Shown here piece after piece: positions 18,650 through 28,315 of a stretch of 54,293 nucleotides of DNA; the stretch's first letter is position 1; each line of letters starts with the position of its first letter. Position numbers and translations under genes: made by a program. Origin of the DNA: Candidatus Symbiopectobacterium sp. 'North America' (GTDB lineage: Bacteria > Pseudomonadota > Gammaproteobacteria > Enterobacterales > Enterobacteriaceae); contig NZ_PEHF01000003.1 in assembly GCF_015762685.1 (NCBI RefSeq), positions 1 through 54,293 of the forward strand, written 5' to 3'. The notes beneath the pieces are model-generated. The model saw nothing but the letters and a program-made list of their open reading frames with translations, ran no database searches and was not told the origin of the DNA.

Positions 18650-19718
18650 CACGCACCTTCTAGGGGACTGGCGGTAGCGTCATCCAGACTGTGGTAATCG
18701 GTGTAACCCGTTCGATCGCTGGTATAGATAGTCTGTGCGTTCAAGGCATTGAGCGGCGCACCGAGGCACAAGCGTTGCACCAGATCGGGGTTTGCGATAT
18801 ACCAACGCCCAAACTACACAGCATCTGCGCCCCCTCATCCAACAGCGCCTGTGCCGATGCTATCGTCAAACCATCATTGGCAATATAGGCACCGGTAAAA
18901 TGTTTACGCACCAACGGGCCATAAAGCGTACTGCCCGCAATATCTTCACGGCCAAAGATAAAGGCCAAACGACGTGCATCCAGTTGTTGGGCCACATAGG
19001 TAAACAGCGCCGCCGGATCGGAATCCTTCATGGAGTGCGTATTGGACACCAGGTTCAGGTGCACGCCAACCCGACCAGCAGGCCAGACGGTGAGCACAGC
19101 ATCCACAGCCTCTAACAGAAAACGTGCCCGGTTTTCAATGCTGCCACCGTAGCGGTCCGTTCGCTGGTTTGAACCATCGTGCAGAAACTGATCGAGCAGG
19201 TAACCATTGGCCGCGTGTATTTCCACACCATCAAAACCGGCGCGCTTGGAATTGGCTGCCGCCTGACGGAAGTCCTCAACAATAGCCGGGATCTCATTGG
19301 TTTCCAGCGCACGTGGCACGTCATAGTTCTTGTAGGGGCGAATCGTAGCGACGTGGCCTTCAGGCGCAATCGCACTGGGGGCAACCGGCAGTTTCCCATC
19401 AAGGTAGACAGGGTCGGAAATGAGCCCGACGTGCCACAGTTGCAGGACAATCTTTCCACCGGCGGTGACGCGCACCCAACCGGCAATCTGTTCATCAGAC
19501 CAGATACCCGGCGTATTCGGATAGCCTACACCCTGCGGTGAGATAGAGGTAGCTTCGCTGATAATCAGTCCTGCGTTGGCGCGCTGTACATAGTACTCCA
19601 GCATCAGCGGCCCAGGCGTTCTTTAGTTAAAGGCTTTCATGCGCGTCAACGGAGCCATCACAATGCGGTTAGGCAGCGTCAGTTCGCCGATAGTGACGGG
19701 CTCGAATAGATTCGGCAT
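18649..19718 (-). pseudogene. Old yellow enzyme family alkene reductase, nonsense plus frameshift
   Basis: FMN-dependent ene-reductase of the NemA/XenA/OYE family. N-terminus MPNLFEPVTIGELTLPNRIV and APLTR are typical, followed by AEYY-like LEYYVQRANAG, QLWHVGLIS (normally QLWHxGR), HAANGYLLDQFLHDGSNQRTDRYGGS with the substrate-binding His/Asn pair, and FGR...[10 protein letters not shown]. Two lesions: TAA at 19623-19625 right after MKAFN, and loss of one T near 18811-18813 in the GSFGR region, after which the next frame reads [27 protein letters not shown] to TGA at 18649-18651. Whole length about 355 residues, normal for the family. Two independent lesions make function very unlikely. Confidence 0.88.
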
Positions 19719-19905
19719 AGCATTTTCCTTTCTCAGAAACCGACCTCAAGGCTGGTTCAGGCAACCCTAATGTGTCTGGTGTTTTATCATGGCACTCACA
19801 CTTGCTTCGCAACAAATAGTGCGAGATAGATCACATTATAGGGTTAAAACGTCCCTTTGGAGCGGGTATTATCCGCAAGAATGATGAGAAACATCGGGGG
19901 GTAAG

Positions 19906-20117
19906 ATGAGTGAACGATAAAGCATAATTTCAAATACTTTTTCTGGCTTGATATCCTTTCTCGCATTTTCCTGTCAACAGCGCGATTATTGGTAGCATTA
20001 ATCGCCATCGCATGCCTTTTTTTCGCTCAAAGACTCTCTCGAACAGGCTGCTTTTTAATGCTATTTATTGCATTTTCCTCCTTCCCCCTATTGATATTCA
20101 ACCCCCACCAGGCGTAG
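19906..20117 (+). pseudogene. Remnant of a small inner membrane protein
   Basis: A strong ribosome site (GGGGGG) precedes ATG 19906, but that frame stops after four codons. The frame two bases on continues FKYFFWLDILSRIFLSTARLLVALIAIACLFFAQRL, then LFIAFSSFPLLIF, i.e. two hydrophobic helices, ending TAG at 20115-20117. The composition is that of a real membrane peptide of about 65 residues broken near its start. Family unknown. Low confidence because it is short. Confidence 0.35.
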
Positions 20118-20298
20118 ATTTAGCGCCGATTCCATCATAACGGGCATGCCCTGTTTATGACAGACGGAAAGCCCTCGCTCTGCGTCGGTTCGCAGGGATA
20201 AATGCTTTCCAAAAAGACGCACAATCGGAATCGTTGCAGGCGTATGTTTGCTGGAGATGACAATCAGTGAAGTATTTTTTTATGGGTATCTCATTCAT
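20088..20298 (-). pseudogene. Remnant of a small protein of unknown family
   Basis: ATG 20298 starts MNEIPIKK, then a run of seven A (20275-20281) changes frame into TSLIVISSKHTPATIPIVRLFGKHL and continues to MMESALNLRLVGVEYQ and TAG at 20088-20090. Together about 70 residues. The second part looks like genuine coding sequence, but I do not recognise it. It converges with and overlaps the previous remnant by about 30 bases. Confidence 0.35.
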
Positions 20299-20407
20299 GC
20301 TGATGGTGTGGGCGGGTACTTTTATGCTGATGATTTAGTGACAGGTCATCGCGAGTTCGATACCAAACAGCATAAAATAAATAAAATCGAATAAAAGAAA
20401 TGAATAA

Positions 20408-20433
20408 GGGCTGAAGGAAGAATCACTCAGCCC
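20408..20433 (-). terminator. Terminator of the out operon
   Basis: GGGCTGA and TCAGCCC form a seven-pair stem, followed on the minus strand by TTATTCATTTCTTTTATT. It lies 28 bases beyond the outO stop. Confidence 0.75.
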
Positions 20434-20460
20434 ATTTTGTTGACGTCGTTAATGAAAACG

Positions 20461-21306
20461 TCAGAAGGAGAAACCGGGAACAAAAAGCAGAATACCGCCG
20501 CTTATCGCCAGCCAAGGGCCAAATGCCAGCGGCTGATCGAAATCGCCCCCGTGCCGCCATCTCCACAGACAGGTCATTACTAAACCGCCCAATGCCGCTA
20601 ACAGCACCAATTGCGGTAGCGCTTGCCATCCGAGCCAGGCACCGAGCGCTGCCAACAGTTTAAAATCGCCCGCCCCCAACGCATCTTTGCCCGTCAGAGT
20701 TTTAAACAACCAATAGACCACCCACAGGGCAAGATATCCGGCCATGGCACCTATGACAGCACTCTCCAATGGCACAAAGGCATCGCTGAGATTGATGAAC
20801 AATCCGAGCCATAATAGCGGCTGCGTCAACGCATCCGGCAGCAGCAAGGTCTCGGCATCAATCGCCGCCAGAGCAATGAGAAAGGCAAGCAGAGCCAATG
20901 CCCCCAGCAACGAGACGCCCGGCGGCCACAGGCTGCCAGCCGCCACAAACAGGATCCCGGTTGCCGCTTCCACCAGCGGATAGCGCCAGGCGATAGTCTG
21001 ATTACAGCAGTGACTGCGCCCGCGCAGTACCAGCCAACCGAGTACTGGCACATTATAACGCAGCACAATCGGCTGATGGCAGTTTGGGCAGTGGGAACGC
21101 GGCCACCACAGATCGTAGCGAGTCTGTGCGAGTTGTACGTCGCCCTCAACGTTCAAAGCAGCTTCATCAGGCCACTGCATTTCCAGCATGACAGGCAGGC
21201 GATGAATCACCACATTCAGAAAGCTACCAATGAACAGCCCCAACACCAAAAGCGCGCTGCACCAGAGCAGAGGATACGCTTCCGAAAACGCTACCAGTTG
21301 TTCCAC
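20461..21306 (-). CDS. outO: OutO (GspO) prepilin peptidase
   Basis: 281 residues. Inner membrane aspartyl protease that cleaves and N-methylates the pseudopilins OutG-K. N-terminal helix LVLGLFIGSFLNVVIHRLP is typical; the two catalytic aspartates lie in ALAAIDAETLLLPD and GAGDFKLLAALGAW; about eight membrane helices. The cytoplasmic zinc loop normally has two CxxC pairs. The first (CPNC) is present, but the second reads RGRSHCCNQ where RGRCxxC is expected: AGT (Ser) at 21013-21015 replaces a Cys codon one base away, leaving three ligands plus one extra Cys. Some active homologues lack the zinc site, so this alone need not kill the enzyme. Last gene of the operon. Confidence 0.95.
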   Translation of the reverse strand: MEQLVAFSEAYPLLWCSALLVLGLFIGSFLNVVIHRLPVMLEMQWPDEAALNVEGDVQLAQTRYDLWWPRSHCPNCHQPIVLRYNVPVLGWLVLRGRSHCCNQTIAWRYPLVEAATGILFVAAGSLWPPGVSLLGALALLAFLIALAAIDAETLLLPDALTQPLLWLGLFINLSDAFVPLESAVIGAMAGYLALWVVYWLFKTLTGKDALGAGDFKLLAALGAWLGWQALPQLVLLAALGGLVMTCLWRWRHGGDFDQPLAFGPWLAISGGILLFVPGFSF

Positions 21307-21433
21307 GCCGTGCCTCGCATATCATCATCCTCGTAATGGTTGGCATCGCCTTTACGCGCTATCTTTTCACAGGCAGCAAGGAGCAACAACCGGTAAAACA
21401 TGCCCAAATGCAAGCGTGTGCACTCGCACGCAG

Positions 21434-22192
21434 TTAAAGCGCCAAACGCCCCTGAAAACGCAACAAACGGCCACCTTGCGTGTCAGCATTACCCTGCGTG
21501 GACAAGATACGCCCAATCGCTTGCGGCATGGCATCACCGCTCGCCACCCGACCATCAAACTGGTATTCCCCGCTGGCTGCCAAACTCCCCTTGCCGGTAA
21601 TTTGCACATAGGGCGATTGCTGGCGCAGCGCCATTTCCAACCGACCCTCATTGCAATTGAGCTGTACCTGCGGCTGAGCCAGAGCAACCGTGCCAAGCGG
21701 TGTGCCTAATGCAGCATTCTGCCAGTTCAACGTTGCCGACAGCGATTGGCATCCGCACGGATCGACAACGGCGTGTTGCAACCGCAATTGCACGTTCCCT
21801 TGCGCACTGACGGGGACAATGAGCGGCAGCTTATTCACCACCTAAGCTGCGGGAACAGACACCTGCCACTGAAAAAGTTGCGCCTGCTGCCAGCCTCGGA
21901 TCACGCCTTTTCCGTGCGGCCCATCGGGGCTATCGAAAGCCACCGCCAGCGCGGGCATCAGGTCAGAGAAGGTGACATCCCAGCTCACCGCGCCAGCGAA
22001 CTGCGTCAATCTGCCCGTGCCAGACCGTGCCGTTAACACCAGATCCGACGGTAGCCACCGCGTCAGCAAACGAGCGAGGGCATCCAGCGTCAGGAAAAAC
22101 AGATAGCCCAGCATGAACACGAGCGCTCCCAGCGCTTTCATTTTGAAAACTCGCCGCGTGTTCGAATCGGTATTGAGAGCGCTAGCTTTCAT
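21434..22192 (-). pseudogene. outN: OutN (GspN) T2SS protein, interrupted by an amber codon
   Basis: GspN is an optional T2SS component, bitopic with a large periplasmic domain. The start is ATG 22192 with GGAG seven bases before, overlapping the end of outM. N-terminal membrane helix ALGALVFMLGYLFFLTLDA, then LLTRWLPSDLVL and GTGRLTQFAGAVSWDVTF, a GspN hallmark. After WQVSVPAA comes TAG at 21842-21844; the same frame continues VVNKLPLIVPVSAQGNVQLRLQH to the conserved C-terminus (GRILSTQGNADTQGGRLLRFQGRLAL). About 250 residues in all. GspN is dispensable in several systems, so loss here is less telling than loss of outC or outM. Confidence 0.88.
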
Positions 22193-22694
22193 TGGCACAC
22201 TCCATCACCAGTTTGCTGATATCCACCCTGCCGGGCGCGCCGTCCACGGCATTCACATCGAGTTGTTGCACGTTAACACCTACCTGTTCCATCTCCCCCA
22301 GCCACTGCATCAGCAACGTGAAATCACTGCGTTCCAGCGTCACGGCAACCTGATTCCCTTGCGGTTGTAGTCGTGTCGCTTTCAAGCCGTAGCGGCTACG
22401 GCTTTGAGAAATCAGCACAGGCAAGCTGACATGACGCGATTCTGCTGCCTGGGATGTCGAGGGGGCAGCGGCCTGTGCAATACGCGGAGCTTGCTAGCGC
22501 AGCCAGGAGACTGTTTGTTGCTCCCTGACCAGCGTGCGCTGCCACTGCTCGCTGCGTTGCTGCCAGGGTTGCCATAGCAGGAAATAGCAGGCGGCCAGCA
22601 CCAGCGCACTGCCCGCCAGCATCAGCTGCCAACGCTCACGCGGCGTGATACTGAGCCAATAGTGGTGCCACTGCGTCGTGACGGCGTTTCTCAT
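22182..22694 (-). pseudogene. outM: OutM (GspM) T2SS inner membrane protein, interrupted by an amber codon
   Basis: OutM pairs with OutL in the inner membrane platform that couples the OutE ATPase to pseudopilus growth. Short cytoplasmic N-terminus, then helix WQLMLAGSALVLAACYFLLW (about 22-41), then periplasmic coiled coil QRSEQWQRTLVREQQTVSWLR. TAG at 22494-22496 follows; the same frame resumes QAPRIAQAAAP and gives the ferredoxin-like C-terminal domain ending DISKLVMECANES. Expected residue at the stop is Gln-like (QQ/RQ APRI), i.e. CAG to TAG. 170 residues overall, near the family length. The truncated product keeps the helix but loses the dimerisation domain. Starts in a 4-base overlap with outL. 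Confidence 0.9.
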
Positions 22695-23977
22695 GCTTGT
22701 CCCTTTAACGTCATCTGTGCTTCAACGCGTGTGCCATTCTGGCGAATTTCACCGTGTTGGATCTGGTAATAGGTTTCAGCCTGTTGCTGGAACTGCTCCA
22801 GCTCGGGGTAGGCAGGCGCGCTGTAAGCCAGACTAATTTCCTGCCGATTACCGTCATAGGCCAGCGTGGTGAGGCGTATGTCCTGATTTTCTCCCAGCAA
22901 CGCCTGTAAGCGATTCATTGATTGCAGCAGGCGCGGCGTATCGCGCTCACCGCCTGCCTGCTGTAAATGCTGTTGCATCTGAACCCGAGGATTCACGACC
23001 TGCGTTTCTGCCGGGAATATCTGCCGATATACACGCACGCTTTCTTGCTGCCAGTAGGTCGCTTGTTGATACAGTTGGTAATGCTGCCAGACAGCATCCG
23101 CCAGCAATAACAGCAGATAGCAGCCAGCCAGCGCCAGGCATTCCACCCGCTGCACCATGCTCTCGCCGGTGCGAATTCCCCCTGGTCCAGCCCTAACAGG
23201 GACAACCTCGGCGCCTGTGCTGCCCGGCGTGTTGGGTTGAGACGCCCAGATACCGGCGGACGGTGCCTGATGGCTGTAGCTGTCACCGTGCAGAACTGGC
23301 ATCTCTTGGTCGGCGTCATTCCCCGCGGCACCGGGTTCATCATCGGGATGGGCCTGGGGCAATACGGCCAGCAACGCCGCATGCCAGCTCTGCTCTGCCG
23401 CCATGCCATCGCCGGTTGTGTGACGAAACAGCCACAGATCGCGGTGGCAGAGCGCGCTGAGCCCCGTGACCGGCAAAGGCAGCGCCATCACATCGGGCAG
23501 TATGATGTCCGGTTTGATGGACAATGCGCCGCAGAGCGCCATCTTGCTCTTTGCGACGACAGCCACCGTCGCACGGTCGCCATCCCATGCCAGTACGGCA
23601 CAGTGTACGGTTTCCACATCAACGGCCAGCCGTTCCTCCAGCATAAATGGCAGCGCCTGCTGTAGCTGGCGGCGAGCCTGTCGGGCAATGGTCAGCGAGT
23701 GAAACGCCACGGCTGTCGTCGGCACCAGTAAGGTGGCTGAGTGAATGCCCGGATACCCCGCCAGCAGCTCGCGCAATTGCGCTACGCTGCCCTGCCCTTG
23801 CGTTACAACGCGTCCCTCACGACCGTGCGCTATCAGCCATTCAACATCCGACTCATCCCCCGCCAGGCGCGGCTTGTCAGAAGCCCGCACGCCTTCATTC
23901 GTCTGGCGTGAAGAAGCCAGCGCTCGGCCGGGAAATACACGTTGAAAATTAAACGTCTTCATACTGTTCCCGTTCAT
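22691..23977 (-). CDS. outL: OutL (GspL) T2SS inner membrane platform protein
   Basis: 428 residues. Cytoplasmic actin-like domain (about 1-270) that binds the OutE ATPase, with segments ATLLVPTTAVAFHSLTI, RQLQQALPFMLEERLAVDVE and LPDVMALPLPV; one membrane helix (LALAGCYLLLLLADAVW, about 283-300); then a periplasmic coiled coil and ferredoxin-like domain ending RVEAQMTLKGQA. Stop overlaps the outM start, and its own start overlaps the outK stop (ATGA), so it is translationally coupled. An internal ATG five codons in (MKTFNFQ) is an alternative start. Intact, but its partner outM is interrupted. Confidence 0.95.
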   Translation of the reverse strand: MNGNSMKTFNFQRVFPGRALASSRQTNEGVRASDKPRLAGDESDVEWLIAHGREGRVVTQGQGSVAQLRELLAGYPGIHSATLLVPTTAVAFHSLTIARQARRQLQQALPFMLEERLAVDVETVHCAVLAWDGDRATVAVVAKSKMALCGALSIKPDIILPDVMALPLPVTGLSALCHRDLWLFRHTTGDGMAAEQSWHAALLAVLPQAHPDDEPGAAGNDADQEMPVLHGDSYSHQAPSAGIWASQPNTPGSTGAEVVPVRAGPGGIRTGESMVQRVECLALAGCYLLLLLADAVWQHYQLYQQATYWQQESVRVYRQIFPAETQVVNPRVQMQQHLQQAGGERDTPRLLQSMNRLQALLGENQDIRLTTLAYDGNRQEISLAYSAPAYPELEQFQQQAETYYQIQHGEIRQNGTRVEAQMTLKGQA

Positions 23978-24963
23978 GGATTCACCGTGCGGTAACCGCC
24001 TGAGTACCCTCGTACCACGGACACTGTTTTTCCATCCCGATGCAATAGACTGGTTTGATAGACATCACCACTCTCGCCCATTCGAACCCGTATATGGGCA
24101 AAAAACCAATCACTTCTCGCCACCAACACCCGCTGCGCGCTGCTTTTATTGATGTTGGGAAAACCGTCTTGTGCTAAAAATGCAGCCCCGCTTTGCCACC
24201 CCGCCACAGGGCGTTGCTGCAACAGCGTTTTGGCCCGCTCTGCGTTTAGGGTGTTAAGAAACAGCGCGGAGAGCAGCGGTGCCTGATAGTCCCGCAACGT
24301 ATTAATATTTACCTGCAACTTTTGTGTCGGCAGTGCACAGACAAACGGCAACAAGCGCTGGTAAAGCGCAGCATCCACCCCTTGCACCATGCGCAATTCA
24401 CTGATATCTACCATCGACTGGTTGGCTGCACGGTAGGGATTGGGCAGTGCCATATAGGTTTCATCTTCAGCCCCGTTTGCCATTGGCTGGCTATCTTCGT
24501 CAATCCAATCGCGCACTGCCGCCACAATGGTCACGGCCTGTGCCGGATCGACTCCAAGGTTGATCAACAGCCAGCGAAATACCTGTGCGGGATACGGCGT
24601 GCTGACCGCAGTGCTGTCGTCACTGATGGTTTGATTAAGCGCATTCAAGTTGAAACACGCCAGCCCATCCTGCACATAGCCGAGGATCTCCCCGCCCTCA
24701 ACCGGAAGCTGGCGTCCGCGCTGCGCCCAGTTTTGCGACAGCGTCGTGCGTTCCGGTGTGGTCAGCGCATCACGCAGGATCACCTTGCCCACAAAGGCTT
24801 CCGCGCCAAGGGCATACCATTTAGCCTGCTGGTGTCCCAACTGGCGGTCGGTGCGCATAAACACCTTGCCTTGTCGTTCAGCGATACTGACGGCGACCGT
24901 CACCATCAGCGCCAGGATCAGCAATACCACTAACAAGACGACACCACGCTGGCGCGACCTCAT
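23974..24963 (-). CDS. outK: OutK (GspK) minor pseudopilin
   Basis: 329 residues. Type IV pilin-like leader RSRQRG followed by [23 protein letters not shown]; GspK lacks Glu at +5, as seen here. Large helical domain with [44 protein letters not shown] (calcium/turn region typical of GspK), and [17 protein letters not shown]. Caps the pseudopilus tip together with OutI and OutJ. Cleaved by OutO. Overlaps outJ and outL by 4 bases at each end. Intact. Confidence 0.96.
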   Translation of the reverse strand: MRSRQRGVVLLVVLLILALMVTVAVSIAERQGKVFMRTDRQLGHQQAKWYALGAEAFVGKVILRDALTTPERTTLSQNWAQRGRQLPVEGGEILGYVQDGLACFNLNALNQTISDDSTAVSTPYPAQVFRWLLINLGVDPAQAVTIVAAVRDWIDEDSQPMANGAEDETYMALPNPYRAANQSMVDISELRMVQGVDAALYQRLLPFVCALPTQKLQVNINTLRDYQAPLLSALFLNTLNAERAKTLLQQRPVAGWQSGAAFLAQDGFPNINKSSAQRVLVARSDWFFAHIRVRMGESGDVYQTSLLHRDGKTVSVVRGYSGGYRTVNP

Positions 24964-25598
24964 GTCTTCTCTCCCGGCGCGATAAGGAACATGCGTGACA
25001 CTTCGCCGTAATCGCGCAGCGTTAAAATCACCTCAATCCCCTGTGGTAACTGCGCGGTGTTCCCCCACGATTTCTGCCAGCCATTACTGCCGTAAAAACG
25101 TAAGCGAAAACCCTCTACCTGGGTCAATATCGCTTTCTGTTCCGGCTTTTCACCGGGAATAGGATCGACATAGCGGTAAAACAGCCGCTTCAGTTGGTTA
25201 TCACGTAATCGATATGCCACGCCCTGTAATTCACTGCGCGGTAAAATACCCAGCGGGTTAAGCCAGTCATTGCGCGTGAAACGCAGATAGTCGTCTTCAC
25301 TTTGCATCTGCTTACTGCCGGTAAAGAAGAACGCAGCGCTGCCTCGACCATGGCGAGCAATGATGTGTGAAAGATCGTCCTCTACCTGACCAAACGCCCG
25401 CTGCAACTCCGATAACCTCTGCGCTTTGCGCGCTGAAATTTCATCGTTACGCATCACGCTGTTCAGTATCTGGAATGCGCTAACGCTCAGCGCGGCAAAA
25501 ATCCCGATAGCCAGCAGCATCTCCACCAGCGTAAAACCGCGCTGTATGTGCAACGGCCTTGCTGTTACACCGTCAAGGCGGGCTGTTCCGCCCTTCAT
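24960..25598 (-). CDS. outJ: OutJ (GspJ) minor pseudopilin
   Basis: 212 residues. Prepilin motif [25 protein letters not shown] with Glu at +5; the leader before it is unusually long (20 residues). The globular part has [22 protein letters not shown] and [28 protein letters not shown], typical of GspJ. Forms the quasi-helical tip complex with OutI and OutK. Overlaps outI by 4 bases. Intact. Confidence 0.95.
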   Translation of the reverse strand: MKGGTARLDGVTARPLHIQRGFTLVEMLLAIGIFAALSVSAFQILNSVMRNDEISARKAQRLSELQRAFGQVEDDLSHIIARHGRGSAAFFFTGSKQMQSEDDYLRFTRNDWLNPLGILPRSELQGVAYRLRDNQLKRLFYRYVDPIPGEKPEQKAILTQVEGFRLRFYGSNGWQKSWGNTAQLPQGIEVILTLRDYGEVSRMFLIAPGEKT

Positions 25599-25960
25599 TG
25601 TTTCACCACATAACTGCGCAGCACGGCATCAGCCGCACTGCTGTTTTTGTCACGTCGCACTTCAACATCCAGCGCGCGAAACTGCACATCACCGGTTTCT
25701 ACGCCTTGCCAACGCCAGAACCAGCGCTCACCGCCCTGCGAACTGACACCGCTTACCCAACGCGTTTCCGGCCAGCGTTTCTCCAGCTTCAACTGTACCT
25801 GCTGATTTTCTGCCACCCAGCCTGCGAAGGTTTTCAACTCCAGACGGTTCAGGGTGCTGACCTGATAGATAGCGGTCTTCATCACGGCCAGCCCCGCCAA
25901 CGCAAACACCGTCAACGCCACCATCACCTCAAGCAGCGTCATACCGTGCTGCGTTTTCAT
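25595..25960 (-). CDS. outI: OutI (GspI) minor pseudopilin
   Basis: 121 residues. Short leader MKTQHG then [22 protein letters not shown], with Glu at +5. The rest ([27 protein letters not shown]) fits GspI, the pseudopilin that starts tip-complex assembly. Overlaps outH and outJ by 4 bases at both ends. Intact. Confidence 0.95.
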   Translation of the reverse strand: MKTQHGMTLLEVMVALTVFALAGLAVMKTAIYQVSTLNRLELKTFAGWVAENQQVQLKLEKRWPETRWVSGVSSQGGERWFWRWQGVETGDVQFRALDVEVRRDKNSSAADAVLRSYVVKQ

Positions 25961-26556
25961 AACCGCGCCCCTTGGATAGTCATGCGTTTTTCTTGCACAT
26001 CCCGCGAGGTCATGATGTTGCCGACGGCATCCACCTGCACCCAGGCGTTCTGCGTTTTCGGCTCGGCGTTGAACACCAGACGAAACGGCGTTACTTCGCC
26101 ACCGGGCATAATCAGGATGTCAGGCTCATCGTCACGCCCGCTCGAGACCTCTTCGTGGCCATTGCGTTTCAGCGCTTTTTTACTTTTGATATCTTGTAGT
26201 TCAAGGCGCAAGCGTGCGGGTAACGTCGCAGAGGGCGTAATGCTTTGTGGTCGCCAGGGCTGCCAGTGATAGCCCAGAAACTGATCGCTGTGCGAGCGTG
26301 ACGTTTCACCACCGTCATTCGGCAACAGCTCGATAAACTGCCACCGGTTCTGATAAATACGCACACCAAGCACATGCTCGTTCAGTTGGCTCTCTTCCAC
26401 AGCAAAATCGAGCTGAGCGCGAAAATAGGCCATCTGCCAGGCACTGTCACTCTGCCTGTCGGAAGGAAAGGCCATCATCACCAGGCTGGTAGCAATTCCT
26501 GCCAACAGAGCAACCAACATCATCTCCAGTAGTGTGAACCCGCGTTGCTGTTCCAT
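25957..26556 (-). CDS. outH: OutH (GspH) minor pseudopilin
   Basis: 199 residues. Leader MEQQRG then FTLLEMMLVALLAGIATSLVMMAF with Glu at +5. Body contains QMAYFRAQLDFAVEESQLNEHVLGVRI and ends near DAVGNIMTSRDV, matching GspH. Links the tip complex to the OutG pseudopilus shaft. Intact; overlaps outI by 4 bases and follows outG after 25 bases. Confidence 0.95.
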   Translation of the reverse strand: MEQQRGFTLLEMMLVALLAGIATSLVMMAFPSDRQSDSAWQMAYFRAQLDFAVEESQLNEHVLGVRIYQNRWQFIELLPNDGGETSRSHSDQFLGYHWQPWRPQSITPSATLPARLRLELQDIKSKKALKRNGHEEVSSGRDDEPDILIMPGGEVTPFRLVFNAEPKTQNAWVQVDAVGNIMTSRDVQEKRMTIQGARL

Positions 26557-26581
26557 CCTGCTCTACCTTGCGTGACTCACG

Positions 26582-27046
26582 CTATTTGCTGCCGATGTTC
26601 CAATTGTCAATATCATCTTCAGTGCCCTGCATGCCATCCGGCCCAAGAGAGAAGATATCCAGTTTGCCGTGCTTGCCCGGATTCTGTAGTTGATAATCCG
26701 CGCCCCACGGGTCTTGCGGCAAACGCCGGATATAGCCGTCCGGCTGGTAATTCTTCGGTTCAGGCTGGATCACTGGTTTTTTTACCAATGCGGTCAGCCC
26801 CTGCTCCGTCGAGGGATAGCGCTGGTTATCCAGGCGATACATATCCAATGCACTTTCGAGCGCCACAATGTCACTCACCGCTTTCTGGCGATCGACTTTG
26901 TCTTTATTCCCCATCAGGCTGGGGACCACCATGCTCGCCAGCACCCCGAGGATCACAATCACCACCATGATCTCCAACAGCGTAACCCCCTGCTGAGAAG
27001 GACGACGCCGCCTTAACTGACGGTAGATAGGGTTATGTTGTTGCAT
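26582..27046 (-). CDS. outG: OutG (GspG) major pseudopilin
   Basis: 154 residues. Main subunit of the periplasmic pseudopilus that pushes substrates through OutD. Core motif TLLEIMVVIVILGVLASMVVPSLMGNKDKVDRQKA, then LDMYRLDNQRYPSTEQGLTAL and DPWGADYQLQNPG, and the calcium-site end DGMQGTEDDIDNW. Two oddities: a 20-residue leader (about 6-9 is usual) and Val rather than Phe at position +1 (QQG-VTLLE). GGAAG precedes the ATG; an in-frame internal start near the cleavage site is not available. Ends with TAG. Confidence 0.96.
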   Translation of the reverse strand: MQQHNPIYRQLRRRRPSQQGVTLLEIMVVIVILGVLASMVVPSLMGNKDKVDRQKAVSDIVALESALDMYRLDNQRYPSTEQGLTALVKKPVIQPEPKNYQPDGYIRRLPQDPWGADYQLQNPGKHGKLDIFSLGPDGMQGTEDDIDNWNIGSK

Positions 27047-27087
27047 ATTGTCTTCCTTATTCCTTACCCCCTTGAACGGGGATTACG

Positions 27088-28314
27088 TTACATGCTCATC
27101 ATGGTATTCAGTTGCAGCAGCGGCTGAAGAATAGCCAGCACGATAAACAGCACTACTGCCGCCATCGTCACCACCAACAACGGTTCGAACAGCCCGAGCG
27201 CCATGGACATCTGCGCGTTGAACTCTCTGTCCTGATTATCCGCCGCCCGTTCCAGCATGCTGTCCAGTTCGCCGCTGCGTTCACCGCTGGCGATCATGTA
27301 GCGCATCATCGGCGGAAACAGTGCCGTTTGCTCCAGCGCCTTGTGCAGGCTGACGCCCTCGCGCACCGCCTCCGTCGCTTGCGACAGGCGATGGCTCGCA
27401 TAATCATTGCTCATCACATCGCCACTGATGCGCATCGCCTGCAACAGCGGAACCGCGCTGGCGTTAAGAATGCTGAGCGTACGCGCATAGCGCGCGGTAT
27501 TGAGGCCACGCAGAATACGCCCGATCACCGACACGCCGAGCTGGCGGCGGTGATACGCCAGGCGACGCGTTTCCTGCTTGAGCAGCGCGCGGACGACAAA
27601 GGCACCGACCACCAGCGCAATAGCAATCCACAGCCCGGCACTGCGCACCATATCGCTCAGCCCCATCAGCACGCGGGTTGACAACGGCAGCACCTGTTTC
27701 ATGTGAATAAACTGTTCGACCACCTTAGGCACCACGACGGACAGCAAAATGCTGACCACGGCAATGGCAACCACCGTCAATACGCACGGGTAGATCAACG
27801 CCTGCTCAATGCGGCTGCGCATCTGCTGGCGCTGTTCGGTGTAATCCGCCAGCCGGTTCAACAGCGTATCCAGATGGCCCGAGGTTTCGCCTGCGGCGAC
27901 CATCGCACAGTAGAGGCGGGTAAAGCAGCCGGGAAACGCTTTCATCGCTTCCGCCAGTGAATGCCCTTCCATCACCTTGCTGCGCACGCCGCTCATCAAG
28001 TTGCTCAAGGCCAGCTTTTCACTCTGACGCGCCACCGCATCCAGCGCTTCCTCCAGCGGTAGCGCGGCTGCCACTAGCGTTGCCAACTGGCGCGTCAACA
28101 GCGCCAGATCCGCCGCGCTGATGCGCGTGGTGCGGCGCAGCGAAAAACGCGGGGTAGCGGATGCCCTCCCGCTGCCTTCCCCTTCGCTCAACGCCAATGG
28201 CGTCAGGCCTCGCTCGCGCAGTAGCTGTCGCGCATGGCGAGCCGAATCGGCCTCCTGACTGCCGCGACAGCGTTTTCCATGCTCGTCCAATGCCTGATAG
28301 TGAAACAGCGCCAT
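27088..28314 (-). CDS. outF: OutF (GspF) T2SS inner membrane platform protein
   Basis: 408 residues, normal length. Polytopic protein at the centre of the inner membrane platform. N-terminal cytoplasmic domain ([29 protein letters not shown]), two GspF repeats ([57 protein letters not shown]) and three membrane helices, the last [25 protein letters not shown]. One base separates it from outE. Intact. Confidence 0.97.
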   Translation of the reverse strand: MALFHYQALDEHGKRCRGSQEADSARHARQLLRERGLTPLALSEGEGSGRASATPRFSLRRTTRISAADLALLTRQLATLVAAALPLEEALDAVARQSEKLALSNLMSGVRSKVMEGHSLAEAMKAFPGCFTRLYCAMVAAGETSGHLDTLLNRLADYTEQRQQMRSRIEQALIYPCVLTVVAIAVVSILLSVVVPKVVEQFIHMKQVLPLSTRVLMGLSDMVRSAGLWIAIALVVGAFVVRALLKQETRRLAYHRRQLGVSVIGRILRGLNTARYARTLSILNASAVPLLQAMRISGDVMSNDYASHRLSQATEAVREGVSLHKALEQTALFPPMMRYMIASGERSGELDSMLERAADNQDREFNAQMSMALGLFEPLLVVTMAAVVLFIVLAILQPLLQLNTMMSM

Positions 28315-28315
28315 C

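Noticed and set aside
20258..20395. Plus-strand frame MTISEVFFYGYLIHADGVGG
   Set aside because: 45 codons, no ribosome site, overlaps the minus-strand remnant which reads more like coding sequence.
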